From Branchipolynoe longqiensis (taxonomy: Eukaryota > Annelida > Polychaeta > Phyllodocida > Polynoidae), in NCBI GenBank assembly GCA_030323885.1, contig JASIRB010000185.1, forward strand, positions 1 through 64,000: 64,000 bases of DNA, given 5' to 3'. The notes beneath the pieces are model-generated. The model did not search any database. It was not told the DNA's origin and saw only the letters and a list, made by a program, of their open reading frames with translations. This document shows, one piece after another, positions 53,655 through 63,679 of the stretch. A program made the translations under genes and the position numbers. How positions within the stretch are numbered: position 1 is the stretch's first letter; each line of letters opens with the position of its first letter.

Positions 53655-54285
53655 GGATATCGGAAGTCGGACGTCGGCTCGATGTTTGAAAATGATCAGA
53701 GATTTGATATGGGAAGCCTGCCAGTGGCCAGATGTTACAAAATGACTGGAAATTTGATATAGAAATTTAGACATTGGCCAGATGTTGCAAAATGAATGGA
53801 AATTTGATATTGGAAGCCTGACAATGGCCAGATGTTGCAAACTGATCGGAAATTTGATAACGGAAGTCTTACATTGGCCAGATGTTGTAAAACGATAGAA
53901 AATTTAACAATGGAAGTGGAAGTCATCAGCCAGATTTGACAAAATGATCGGAAATTTGACATCGGAACTCAGTAGTCTAGTAGTAGAAAGCTGTCATGGG
54001 TGTGTACTATCCCTAATATGACGTCAGAGGTTTGTGAGCACATACCCAGCCATTTAAATGTTGCCAGATAATTGGACATTGAATGCCGGAAGCCTGCTGA
54101 TGATGTTGCAAGATGATATGACATTTTTAATCGGATTTCGTAACATCTGGCTGATGTTAGACTTCCAGCTCCAATGTTAAATTTCCAATCGTTTTGCAAC
54201 ATCTGGCCATTGTCAGGCTTCAAATATTAAATTTCTGATCATTTTGGAACATCTGGCCAGCCTCAGACGTCGGATATCCAACCCA
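53655..54285. mobile_element. Foldback element FB8 built of about 50-bp words
   Basis: Left arm (53655-53965): GGATATCGGAAGTCGGACGTC, then about six imperfect units of GGAAATTTGATATTGGAAG and TGGCCAGATGTTGCAAAATG. The right arm (54120-54285) carries the inverse, with CAACATCTGGCCATTGTCAGG and ending GACGTCGGATATCC. No coding frame. Confidence 0.82.
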
Positions 54286-54291
54286 TACCGG

Positions 54292-54585
54292 GCGCGGTGG
54301 CCGAATCGGTAGAGCGCGGCCCTCGCGTGCAGAAGATCGGGAGTTCGGTTCCTGGTCGAGCCAAACCAATGACTTATCAAATTGATACTTGTCGCTACCT
54401 AGCCTGGCGCTTAGCATTAATAGGATATGGCAAGGACTGGTTAGCTCAGTGTCAGGATAATGTGACTGAGTGGGATATCAGGTCATGCTGCCGGCGGTCT
54501 GATTTCCCAGTGGGGCAGCACTATAAAGTCGCCATGAGTGCGTACTTCACAAGTCGGTACCCACAACCAACCAACTATCCAACCC
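54292..54585 (+). mobile_element. S1 SINE, a-type head, short 3' end
   Basis: GGGCGCGGTGGCCGAATCGG head, complete to CACAAGTCGGTACCCAC, then CAACCAACC without the usual tail block. Confidence 0.88.
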
Positions 54586-54614
54586 ATCTGATCAATTCCG
54601 ATGTCAGGACGACA

Positions 54615-54940
54615 CCCGTCTCGGGATGGCCGAATGAGTTAGAGCGCCCGTCTCCCATGCTGGTAGATCATGGGGTCGTGGGTTCGAACCCTGGTCTAGT
54701 CAAACCAATGACTTAAAAATTGATACTTGTCGCTTCCTAGCCAGGCGCTCGGCATTAATAGGATAGGGCAGGGACTGGTTGGCTCAGTGTCAGGATAATG
54801 TGACTGAGTGGGATATCAGGTCAGTGGGGCAGCACTATAAAGTCGCCATGAGTGCGCACTGTCACAAGTCGGTACCCGTCCTGATATGACCTTAGATGTT
54901 GCTAGGACGTAAAACAACAACAAACAACAAACAAACCCGT
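54615..54940 (+). mobile_element. S1 SINE, b-type head
   Basis: CGGGATGGCCGAATGAGTTAG head immediately downstream of an a-type copy; a short deletion before GTGGGGCAGCACTATAAAG. Confidence 0.88.
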
Positions 54941-55352
54941 CTGCGGCCTGGGTAGTCCCTCCCCTCCCCCCTCTCTTCCCATCCCCCCCTCTCTTCCCTC
55001 CCCCCACCCTCCCCCTCCCGTCCCCCTCCCAACATGGACCGCTCACACTGGCGGGTTGCTTCGTGCTGTCGTGATGTGTTGTCAGGAAATCACAACAAAA
55101 TCAATTGTGACATTTTCAATAAAGTGTCCACTCATAGTTTAACAGGCCGTTATTACTGTAATGTCACACACGAGTCAATACTCCTGGTACCCCACATTCA
55201 TCGAACTCCACATTCCTGGTACCCCACATTCATCGACCCCCACATCCCCCACACATTTCACAGTCGGGGTTTAACGCAGAATGCCTGGTTTTGACCAACA
55301 CGATGTGACGACTACTGACAGTTGACAGTTAATAATTGACAGTTGACAGCCG
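54941..55352. other. CT-rich tract and spacer
   Basis: CCCTCCCC-rich 54957-55030. A two-unit repeat of CATTCCTGGTACCCCACATT near 55180-55240 and TTGACAGTTGACAG words at 55318-55348. No gene seen. Confidence 0.55.
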
Positions 55353-55625
55353 ACCAAGGGTTTGTTTGGTGTTTTATGTCCTAGCAACATCTAAGGGCAT
55401 ATCAGGATGGGTACTGAATTGTGACAGTGTGCAATCATGGCAGCTTTATATTGCTGCCCCACAGGGAGACCAGGCCACCAGCACTGTGACCCAATAACCC
55501 ACTCAGTCACATTATCCTGACACTGAGCCAACCAGTTCTTGCCCCATCCTAATAATGCCGAGCGCCAGGCTAGGAAGCGACAAATATCAATTTTTAAGTC
55601 ATTGGTTTGACTCGACCAGGGTTCG
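55353..55625 (-). mobile_element. S1 SINE, head truncated
   Basis: TGTTTTATGTCCTAGCAAC tail side to GACTCGACCAGGGTTCG; cut before the A-box-like region. Confidence 0.86.
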
Positions 55626-55834
55626 GCCGACCAAGGAAGCTTCAGTCCTTTTGATATGCACTGCACCACCGACAACATGTAGCAGTTGTCAGCCGATTAG
55701 AAAGCGTTCAATGTTACCCAGCCCGCAGTGTGACATCATTCCGATATCGTACTGAGGTCGGGCCCCACGTCGGTGCGATATCGGAGGCCCAGTGTAAATT
55801 AGACACGATTTTGAACATTTGACTTAGCAGGAGT

Positions 55835-56142
55835 CTGTGTTTTGGTTTACCTCATATCAACATCTATGTTATATCAGGACGGGTACCGACTTGTGACAGT
55901 TTGCACTCATGGCGACTTTATAGTGCTGCCCCACCTGCACCATGACCTGATATCCCACACTCACATTATCCTGATACTGAGCTAAGCAGTCCTTGCCCTA
56001 TCCTATTAATGCCAAGCGCCAGGCTAGGAAGCGACAAGTATCAATTTTATAAGTCATTGATTTGGCTTGACCAGGAACCGAACTCCTGATCTCCCGCACG
56101 TGAGACCTGCGCTCTACTGATTCAGTCACTGCATCAGATGCG
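55835..56142 (-). mobile_element. S1 SINE, a-type head
   Basis: Diverged tail (TTTACCTCATATCAACATC), one internal deletion, head CTCTACTGATTCAGTCACTG. Confidence 0.84.
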
Positions 56143-56155
56143 ACATCAGTGATTG

Positions 56156-56400
56156 GTGAATGACAACCATGTCTAAATCTGAGCAAAGCTATAAATAATC
56201 TGCGGAGTCACTGGTTCCTGACGGCAGTGTTTATGTTTGCATATAATTGAGGAACTGGGAGAGAATGCACACAAATCAAGATGGCGGCTACTTGATGATC
56301 TTGATTAAATTGTTATAGTCTATTAATCTACACGATTTCATCAATTATTGACCCCAAAAGTAGCGGGCTATGGTAGATAAGTATTTGAACCATATATTTA
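56156..56400. mobile_element. M2 MITE, diverged fragment
   Basis: GGTGAATGACAACCATGTC, CTGGGAGAGAATGC and CAAGATGGCGGC match the left two thirds of M2. Confidence 0.65.
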
Positions 56401-56699
56401 GCATATTATTATATTGCAAACTGATTTGTTTGTGTCACTTTTCCTATATGGTTTGTTTAACAGCTCTGTACAGTGCAGGACTATGGGAGTAACTAGATAG
56501 CAATGCGCTCTGCTCTGCAACCAGAGCTGTGGATGGGGGAGGGGGGTTACTATGGTTACAAATTAAATCACGGTGTGGGTGACCAGCGTTACCACTCTGT
56601 AACTGGGATGTCACCTTTGTCAGGGAGTCGAGGAGCTGGTGAACACACATACAGGAAGTGATGTTTTATCTAATGGAACAATATTTGCTATGACACTTT

Positions 56700-57346
56700 A
56701 GCCCTGTTCACACAGGGCAGTTAATTTGACTCATATAAATCGACTTGCCTAGTTCGGCTCACATTTGGCGTGTGAACGCACGGCTGAGGCGGTTTAGGGC
56801 TGATTCGAATCATATAAGCCGGAATTTATAAACCACCTCTGTAGGTGGTTTATATGAACCAAATTTTATGATTCGACTTATATCGCCCGTGTGAACGCAA
56901 GCGACTTACTTGAGGCGGATTAAGGATGTCACACGCATGCGCAGTCGAGACTTGAGTTTGTTTATTTTCCGGTCGATCAAAAGCGCATATCATAGAATTT
57001 AGTCTATGAAACCGCTAGCTGCGCGCAGATATTTTTTTCATCATTTATTTTTAGGTTTTCCCTGCCCAGCAAAAGTTTTGATCGTTCCAAAACAATACGA
57101 TTCAGTCCATACATATCTAGGTCGAACCCACACTCTCTCGTGCTGACGTCGACTAACCGAAACTGGCGCTGGTTTGTATGGACTTGCTCATGCGCAGATA
57201 TCGATTTCCGGCTTACGCCGGCCCAAGTACTGCCCATGTGGATGCGACACACTTTCAAACTCGGTCCGTGTGAACACGCCTCTAAATCGATTCATATTAT
57301 TCGCCTTGTCTAAATCGCTTTAAACTTTTCCCGTGTGAACACGGCT
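56700..57346. mobile_element. Foldback element FB3, copy 3
   Basis: AGCCCTGTTCACACAGGGC and CCCGTGTGAACACGGCT ends, TTT on both sides (56697-56699 and 57347-57349), central ACCACCTCTGTAGGTGGTT palindrome. Confidence 0.85.
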
Positions 57347-57553
57347 TTTGACTACAATCTACGTCAGAAACAAATGTATGGCAAGAACCCTAACAAGTTT
57401 GGATATCAGAAACGTGATAATAGGTTCAAAGTAGGTTAAAAGAATAGGTATGTGGTGAATGATAGGGCTGAGAGGCAAGCACACCCACTTCCGGTCATGG
57501 CCTCACGCCGGGTCACAGCTTCAGTCCTCTCCCAGCAACCAGCGGACACCAAA

Positions 57554-57838
57554 TCTGTGGCTGAGTGGATCGAGTGTCTGACATTTTTGTAGGTCTGACT
57601 CCTAATCTGAAGGTTGGTAGTTTGATTCCCCATGCCATCACCTCGGCTGTGTAACACTTACGGTGTCATCAAAGGCCAGTTGCTCTCACACCATGTCTAT
57701 GTGGTGTGGGAGGTTAAAAATCCCTTGGTCGGTAAAAGTGTAGACTTGGGCTTTCTGTCAACAAATTGTCTAATGGTGAAAACAAGACTATTCAAACTTA
57801 TCCATGATAGGCAGTATAAATCTTCAAGAATCTTCAAG
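57554..57838 (+). mobile_element. S2 SINE, copy 5, plus orientation
   Basis: GTGGCTGAGTGGATCGAGTG head, GGTTGGTAGTTTGATTCCCC, and terminal AATCTTCAAG repeated twice. Confidence 0.87.
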
Positions 57839-57869
57839 AAAACTCGTATTACATGTATTGACATCCACA

Positions 57870-58228
57870 CCTGGATGCAGTGGTCAAATTGGTAGAGTGC
57901 AGCCTTCCAATATGGAAGGTTGGGAGTTCGAACCCTGGTTGAGTCAAATCAATGACTTACCAAATTGATACGTGTCGCTTCCTAGCCAGGCGCTTGGCAT
58001 TATAGGGCAAGGACTGGTTAGCTCAGTGCCAGGATAATGTGACTGAGTGGGATATCAGATCATGGTGCTGGCAGCCTGGTCTCCCAGTTGGGTAGCACTA
58101 TAAAGTCACAATGAGTGCACACTGTCACAAGTCAGTACCCATCCTGGTATCACCTTTCACAAGTCGGTACCCGGCCTGATAAGACCTTAGATGTTTCCAG
58201 GACCTAAAACCCCAACAAACATACATCC
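57870..58228 (+). mobile_element. S1 SINE, a-type head, duplicated 3' block
   Basis: Head GATGCAGTGGTCAAATTGG; the CACAAGTC(A/G)GTACCC block near the 3' end occurs twice (58125 and 58158), so this copy is longer than usual. Confidence 0.86.
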
Positions 58229-58498
58229 ACATCATGGATTCCACCACACAATTTGTACAACACACCTACTCTGCACTCGTCAACGGCCTACCACGGGGAC
58301 CAGTGTCACTCCACCCGTACCCAAAACACGCACGCGCCACACCCCGTCCGTCACGGCTCATTGACTGCACCACGTGAGCACCGTTGCCTTGGTAACCATT
58401 CATTTTTAATACGCCCCCTGGTGAGAGAGTTCGATGCCATCTGGTTGGCCAGCGATGGCTAATGCATTGCTTTAACTGGACCGATTCTTGTTTGGTCC
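58229..58498. other. Spacer, no gene seen
   Basis: Unique-looking; overlapping short frames on both strands without motifs. Confidence 0.45.
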
Positions 58499-58500
58499 GA

Positions 58501-58832
58501 AAGAGGGGGTGTAATGACGTCACAAGACAACTTTCGGTGGCCATATTGGATTACATACAGAAGGCTTGCAACTGCCTACACTGTGCTTATTAATGATTTG
58601 TTGGTTTATTTGTCACTATTTTGAGCATTTTGGCCTCAGAAGTTGTTGCTAAAGTGCTGTAAGTAAACACATTGGATGTAAACTGGCCAGAACCTCCCAT
58701 AACACAAGAAAACTCTGTTTTACTGCATCTGAATGCATTCACAACATGGCTAGGGAGGGTGCTCGTAATCCAAGATGGCAGCCCGCTGACCGTTGATTGC
58801 TAAGTAATGATGTGATTTGCACCCCCTCTATC
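58501..58832. mobile_element. Foldback element FB10
   Basis: AGAGGGGGTGTAATGACGTC at the left and GATGTGATTTGCACCCCCTC at the right are inverted. Inside, GGCCATATTGGATTAC mirrors GTAATCCAAGATGGC. Confidence 0.78.
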
Positions 58833-58922
58833 GTTGTTGTAGCCGACTGTTGGGTCTACGTTGGATGAGCTGGTAATGCCTATGATTATTTACTTTAACA
58901 TCCGGTTGAGGAGAGGTGGGCC

Positions 58923-59157
58923 GAGATGGCGCCACCAGTAGTGTTGCGTCTTACGGGGTATAACAATTATCACAATAATAAGTAATATTTCCTTTTGTAT
59001 CTTTATACTCGCATAATATGTTATGCGAGTATAAAGGCGCGGAAGGGAATTAATTATTATTCGTATTATTATTATTCTTCTATCAGTACCTACCATTGTC
59101 CTCGATGTATTCACCTCCTATATCTCTTCCTGCTACTGGTGGCGCCACCTGCGGCCT
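58923..59157. mobile_element. Foldback element FB11 with a 16-bp perfect central hairpin
   Basis: GATGGCGCCACCAGTAG and CTACTGGTGGCGCCACC ends; centre CTTTATACTCGCATAA, loop TATG, then the exact inverse. Confidence 0.85.
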
Positions 59158-59264
59158 CCACCTGTACTACGGGCTCTCCCATTGTCATTCAAGCCCTGGA
59201 ATTTTTCTATATATATGTATGCATATTTATATATATGCTTAATACATATATCATCATATATTAA

Positions 59265-59592
59265 ACCAGACGCGGTGGCCGAATCATTAAAGCCCAGGCC
59301 TCCGGTGCGGAATGTCGGGAGTTCAATTTCCGGTTGAGTTATACCAATGACTTACAAAATTGATATTTGTCACATCCTAGCCATGTGCTTAACATTATTA
59401 GGATAGGGCAAGGACTGGTTGGTTCAGTGTCAGGATAATGTGACTGAGTGGGATATCAGCTCATGGCTGGTGGCCTGGTCTCCCAGTGGGGCAGCACTAT
59501 AAAGTCATCATGAGTGTGGACTGTCACAAGTCGGTACCCATCCTAGTATGACCTTAGATGTTGCCAGGATGTAAAACTCCAACAACAAACAG
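59265..59592 (+). mobile_element. S1 SINE, a-type head
   Basis: GACGCGGTGGCCGAATCATTA head; complete with CTCCAACAACAAAC tail. Confidence 0.87.
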
Positions 59593-59696
59593 AGCACTGA
59601 TTATAGCGAATTAAGCACTGATATCCATATATAATAAGTGTATTACAAGGTGATTGTAAGTTGAAGAACTGGTGGTAGAAGTGTCCTTGGAAAGCC

Positions 59697-60870
59697 TGGG
59701 TCACGCCTACCTGGATGAGGGGCCGGACAAGTCCGACCCGTGGTCCGGTGTGGTCCGCGGCGATCCGGCGTCATCCATGGCTCATCCATGGCTGGTCCTT
59801 GGTGGTCCTTGGTGGTCCTTGGTGATCCGTCGCTGGTCCGGCATCATCCTGGGTCAGCCCCGGATGTTTTAAAATGTTTAAAACATCTGGGGCGATCCGG
59901 GGAATATTGCAATCCGGGGTCGATCTGGCATCATCCGGGTGTAATCCATGACTCATCCGGGTTGTCCGGGGGTAGTCCGGGGGTAGTCCGTGTCCCGTCC
60001 GGGGCAGTCCGGGTCTTTTTTAAACCGGAAGAGCCACGTTTTAGCCACGTTTTAGCCCGACTAGCCTCGGACTAGCCCCGGACTAGCCCTGACAGAGCCA
60101 CGGACCACTCCCGGTCTGCCCGGATAAGACCCGGACAGGCCTGATGACCACGGATTAACCACGGATTGCCACGGATAGCCCGGTTTACCACGGATGAGCC
60201 CAGGATGAGCCCCGTTTTTGTATATATATAGCAGGAGCAAGTCCGGTGACGCAGTTTCAGCCGCCCACCAGTTTCCGCGGCATAGACTCAAACTCAAGGC
60301 ATTGTCAATGGTCGTGAGCAATCTTCATACAGAAAATACAGAAAAAGTGAAATGTCTCTAAAACCACACCACCTATTAACAAATCGCTTGGTACACATAT
60401 AGACAACATCTTTACCAAAAAGATTATATTAAATTTATAAGGTTAGGGTTCTTGATTTCTATTAATTTTGAATAAAACTAAGGTTTTGCACTGCACGTAC
60501 CATCAAACTCAAGGCATTGTCAATGGTCGTGAGCAATCTTCATACAGAAAATACAGGAAAAGTGAAATATCTCTAAAACCACACCACCTAGAAACAAATC
60601 GCTTGGTACACATATAGAAAACATCTTTACCAAAAACATTATATTAAATTTATAAGGTTAGTGATGACGCTGTTAGATTTTGACGCATGTGCATGAAACT
60701 GAAAGGCAGCTGAAACTGACAGGCAGCTGAAAATGCGACACCGGGACTGATCCATGACTACTCCGTGGATACACCGGGTAGTCCGGGGGTGGTCCGGCTC
60801 AGTCCGGGCCGATCCGGACTCTGGTCCATGACTAGACTGTGGCTCGTCCGGATACGTGTGAGAGCGAGCC
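59697..60870. mobile_element. Foldback element FB4, copy B
   Basis: Opposite orientation to copy A. Left end GGGTCACGCCTACCTGGATG and right end CGTCCGGATACGTGTGAGAG. TCCGG-type words on 59700-60230 and 60740-60870, turn at GATGTTTTAAAATGTTTAAA (about 59867). The AT-rich insert 60246-60730 is missing from copy A. Confidence 0.78.
60292..60661 (+). repeat. Direct repeat of about 157 bp inside FB4 copy B
   Basis: 60292-60447 and 60504-60661 share CAAACTCAAGGCATTGTCAA to AAATTTATAAGGTTAG with few differences; 56 bp of unrelated sequence separate them. Confidence 0.9.
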
Positions 60871-60887
60871 AAAAAACGGCTGCCCAA

Positions 60888-61441
60888 AGCCGTGTTTACA
60901 CGGGGAATTGTGAAACGATCTAGACCAATCGATTCATATGAAGCGATGTAGTGGTGCGTTTACACGAGCGAGTTGGAAAGTGTGTCGGCGCCGGGAATCA
61001 GCAGGCGCCTGTAGCCGGAAAGCACTGCTTATTTGTTTAGTTTACACACGTCGATTCGACTCCGATGAAGCTGCTACCTTAATATCGCTTGGAATTTAAG
61101 GTTAATTTAATTAAATTTCATTATTTGAGGATGTAATTCTGTTAAATATGATCGCATTTAATAGATTTCGGCCTAATTGGGCCCTAACACTGCCGGGTAC
61201 AAGCGATTAGTTACTGCTCCCCCTGTTGCTGGCAAGCCATACTATTTTATACTATCGCCGCCCGGGAACCCAGCTGAATCGCTTCAAATAAACCACCTCC
61301 CTAGGTGGTATAGATGAGGCGTTTCATATGAAGCGATTAAGCCCTAAAACGCCACAGCCTCGCGTCTACACGGGAAATGTGAATCGATCTAGGCAAATGG
61401 ATTTATATGAGGCGTTTTAAATGGCCCGTGTAAACACGGCT
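60888..61441. mobile_element. Foldback element FB3, copy 4
   Basis: AGCCGTGTTTACACGGGG and CCCGTGTAAACACGGCT ends with CAA on both sides (60885-60887 and 61442-61444). Arms carry GATTCATATGAAGCG words. Confidence 0.86.
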
Positions 61442-61615
61442 CAAGATGGGTACCGCCTTGTGACAGTGTGCACTCATGATGACTTTATAGTTCCCCACCT
61501 GGGAGACCAGGCCACTTGCACCATGACTCGATTTCCCACTCAGTCATATTATCCCGTTACTGAGCTAACCAGTTCTTACATTATCCTAGTAATGCAAAGC
61601 ACCAGGCTATGTTCA
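61442..61615 (-). mobile_element. S1 SINE fragment
   Basis: GATGGGTACCGCCTTGTGAC to GCAAAGCACCAGGCTATG; the tail side is lost at FB3 and the head is absent. Confidence 0.8.
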
Positions 61616-62465
61616 AAACTGCCTACGCATTAACACAGGCTGCAATCCGGTCGCCTCGAGCAACGTGTACTTGCGATGAACAAGCGGTCTAGTGGTCCTT
61701 ACGGGTGCCTATCATGGTCGAGGCGCAGAGCCGTTAATTATCTGATTACGACGTGTGGATTTATGGCCAATTATGTGAATATCGCGGGAGGTACCCACGC
61801 GGATTGTAGTGTGAATGGCATAAATGCAAAAATACACGAATTGCATGGATGTAGACGCTTGTCCACACCTCTCTATCACCTCTCTGCCGGGTTTGCTCCT
61901 CCTTGATATGTCGGAAAAGAGTTCCCGGAGGGGGAGCGTGCCAGCATTTCACTTTCTACTCTTACTCTGTCCGTGTCTATGGCTCGCTGGTTGGTCACCA
62001 CAGAGCAAATAGACATGGCCCTTTGACTCAACTCTCCCCATTTCTCTTTCCTAGACTCTGCCCTTTCGATTTCTCCCAGGCATACTTCTTCCCCTGACCA
62101 GGGTAGTTGTGTTCTTGGGTGGGGGCCCTTCACCTTTACGATTTCTCTGTCTTGTTCTCATTGCTGGAACCACCGCTGCACCCATCTTTACCCACCCTTC
62201 CTCGAATCCCTTGCTGCTGACTGGATACAAGTGCTCAACTACATCTACCGCTCAACTACCGCCGGACAGAAGAGATTCACTGCCACCCCAATGCCTCGTC
62301 ATTACAACATTGAAAAGATGTCCCCAGCTTCTACAACACTCCCTACTGAAGTTAAATCTTCAACCAAAGATTGGGCCGATTTACCAGAGCCTCTCTATTA
62401 ATGATGCAGTTCTGCAACCAGTAACCATCATAAGGTTACAAACCACCCCAGAATTGGATGTAGAT
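61616..62465 (+). repeat. R1 repeat, copy 3, with unique left flank
   Basis: R1 similarity starts near 61855 (TCCACACCTCTCTATCACC) and runs to CAGTTCTGCAACCAGTAACC (about 62425). 61616-61854 is unassigned and may belong to R1 or not. Confidence 0.7.
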
Positions 62466-62721
62466 CCATACATATGAGGGCATATCTGATTCTATGTATA
62501 AAAAATCCCGCAACAACTATCAATTACTGATTTGTTTGAACAATGTATCATGTATAAGTATGAAAATTACAGTAATAAATGTTTCCTAAAATAGGTTCAA
62601 ATTTGGTAAAGGCTATTCACTATTGTATAACTTTGACATCACTTTTCAGTTTCAGATTGCAATGTATTTTCAGAAGTATGAACTTTAATTTAATGTAAGA
62701 CATTGGTTGCTTGACTAGGGT

Positions 62722-62905
62722 CTGTTTGTTTGTTGTTTTACGTCCTAGAAACATCTAAGGTCATATCAGGACGGGTACCGACTTGCGACAGTGCGCACTC
62801 ATGGTGACTTTATAGTGCTGCCCCACTGGGAGACCAGGCCACCAGCCCCATGATGTGATATCCCACTCAGTCACATTATCCTGACACTGAGCCAACCAGT
62901 TGCTT
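62722..62905 (-). mobile_element. S1 SINE, head half missing
   Basis: TTTGTTGTTTTACGTCCTAG to ACACTGAGCCAACCAG; the rest of the body and head are absent. Confidence 0.85.
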
Positions 62906-62961
62906 GACTGGAAGATCACCTCTTGGGGAATCCATACAGTGATATTACTCCATGTTTGTTG

Positions 62962-63318
62962 TTAAAGCTGCATAGTCCAATGAAGCATCAAATTTTCAAA
63001 ACCAAAATAATTATATATATTTGACTCTACATATCTAACTTAGATATTGATGCACATATTAAGCATTTATTGCCACATAGAAGGGAACACTGAGACAATT
63101 TGATAGAACCTGTTACTGCTGAAGCCTATGGTGTCAGAGTTTTGGCGTGCTTGCCAAAAACTAAGTTTTCATGATTGAATTTCAAATATCTCAAAACTTA
63201 TCCATTTAAAATAAAAGCTTCTTCAACCTGAAATAAGGTAGATTATAACGATCAATTTAATATATTTATCTCAGAAAAATTACCAAAACGCTAAACCTTC
63301 GGACTATGCAACTTTTAA
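62962..63318 (-). mobile_element. M1 TTAA-MITE, complete
   Basis: TTAAAGCTGCATAGTCC to CGGACTATGCAACTTTTAA; adjoins the next copy. Confidence 0.88.
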
Positions 63319-63662
63319 GTTGCATAGTCTGATGAAAATATAAAATATTCAAAACCAAAGCGTTCAAGTAGATTTGATTCTACACACGTAACTTAGATCC
63401 AATCGTTAAGTATTTGCTGCCGCATAGAAGGGGACACTAAGTCAAATTAATAGAACCTGTAACTACCGAAGTCTATGGTGTCAAAGTTTTGGTGTGCTTG
63501 CCTAAATTAATTTGGCATATTTTCACTTCAAATATCTCAAATTTTAGCCATTTAAAACAAAAGTTGCCTTAAATGAAAGTAAAGTAGATTATAATGATTA
63601 ATCTAATGTATCTATCTCAGAATATGTCAGAAACTCAAAACCATCGGACTAAGTAACTTTGA
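63315..63662 (-). mobile_element. M1 TTAA-MITE, same orientation, sharing TTAA with its neighbour
   Basis: TTAAGTTGCATAGTCTGATG to CGGACTAAGTAACTTTGA; the right TTAA is mutated. Confidence 0.85.
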
Positions 63663-63679
63663 ATAAAACTCAACTCAAC

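Noticed and set aside
7361..59592. True tRNA genes at S1, S2 and S3 heads
   Set aside because: Heads are fused to SINE bodies, are repeated, and lack a proper acceptor stem closing the cloverleaf.
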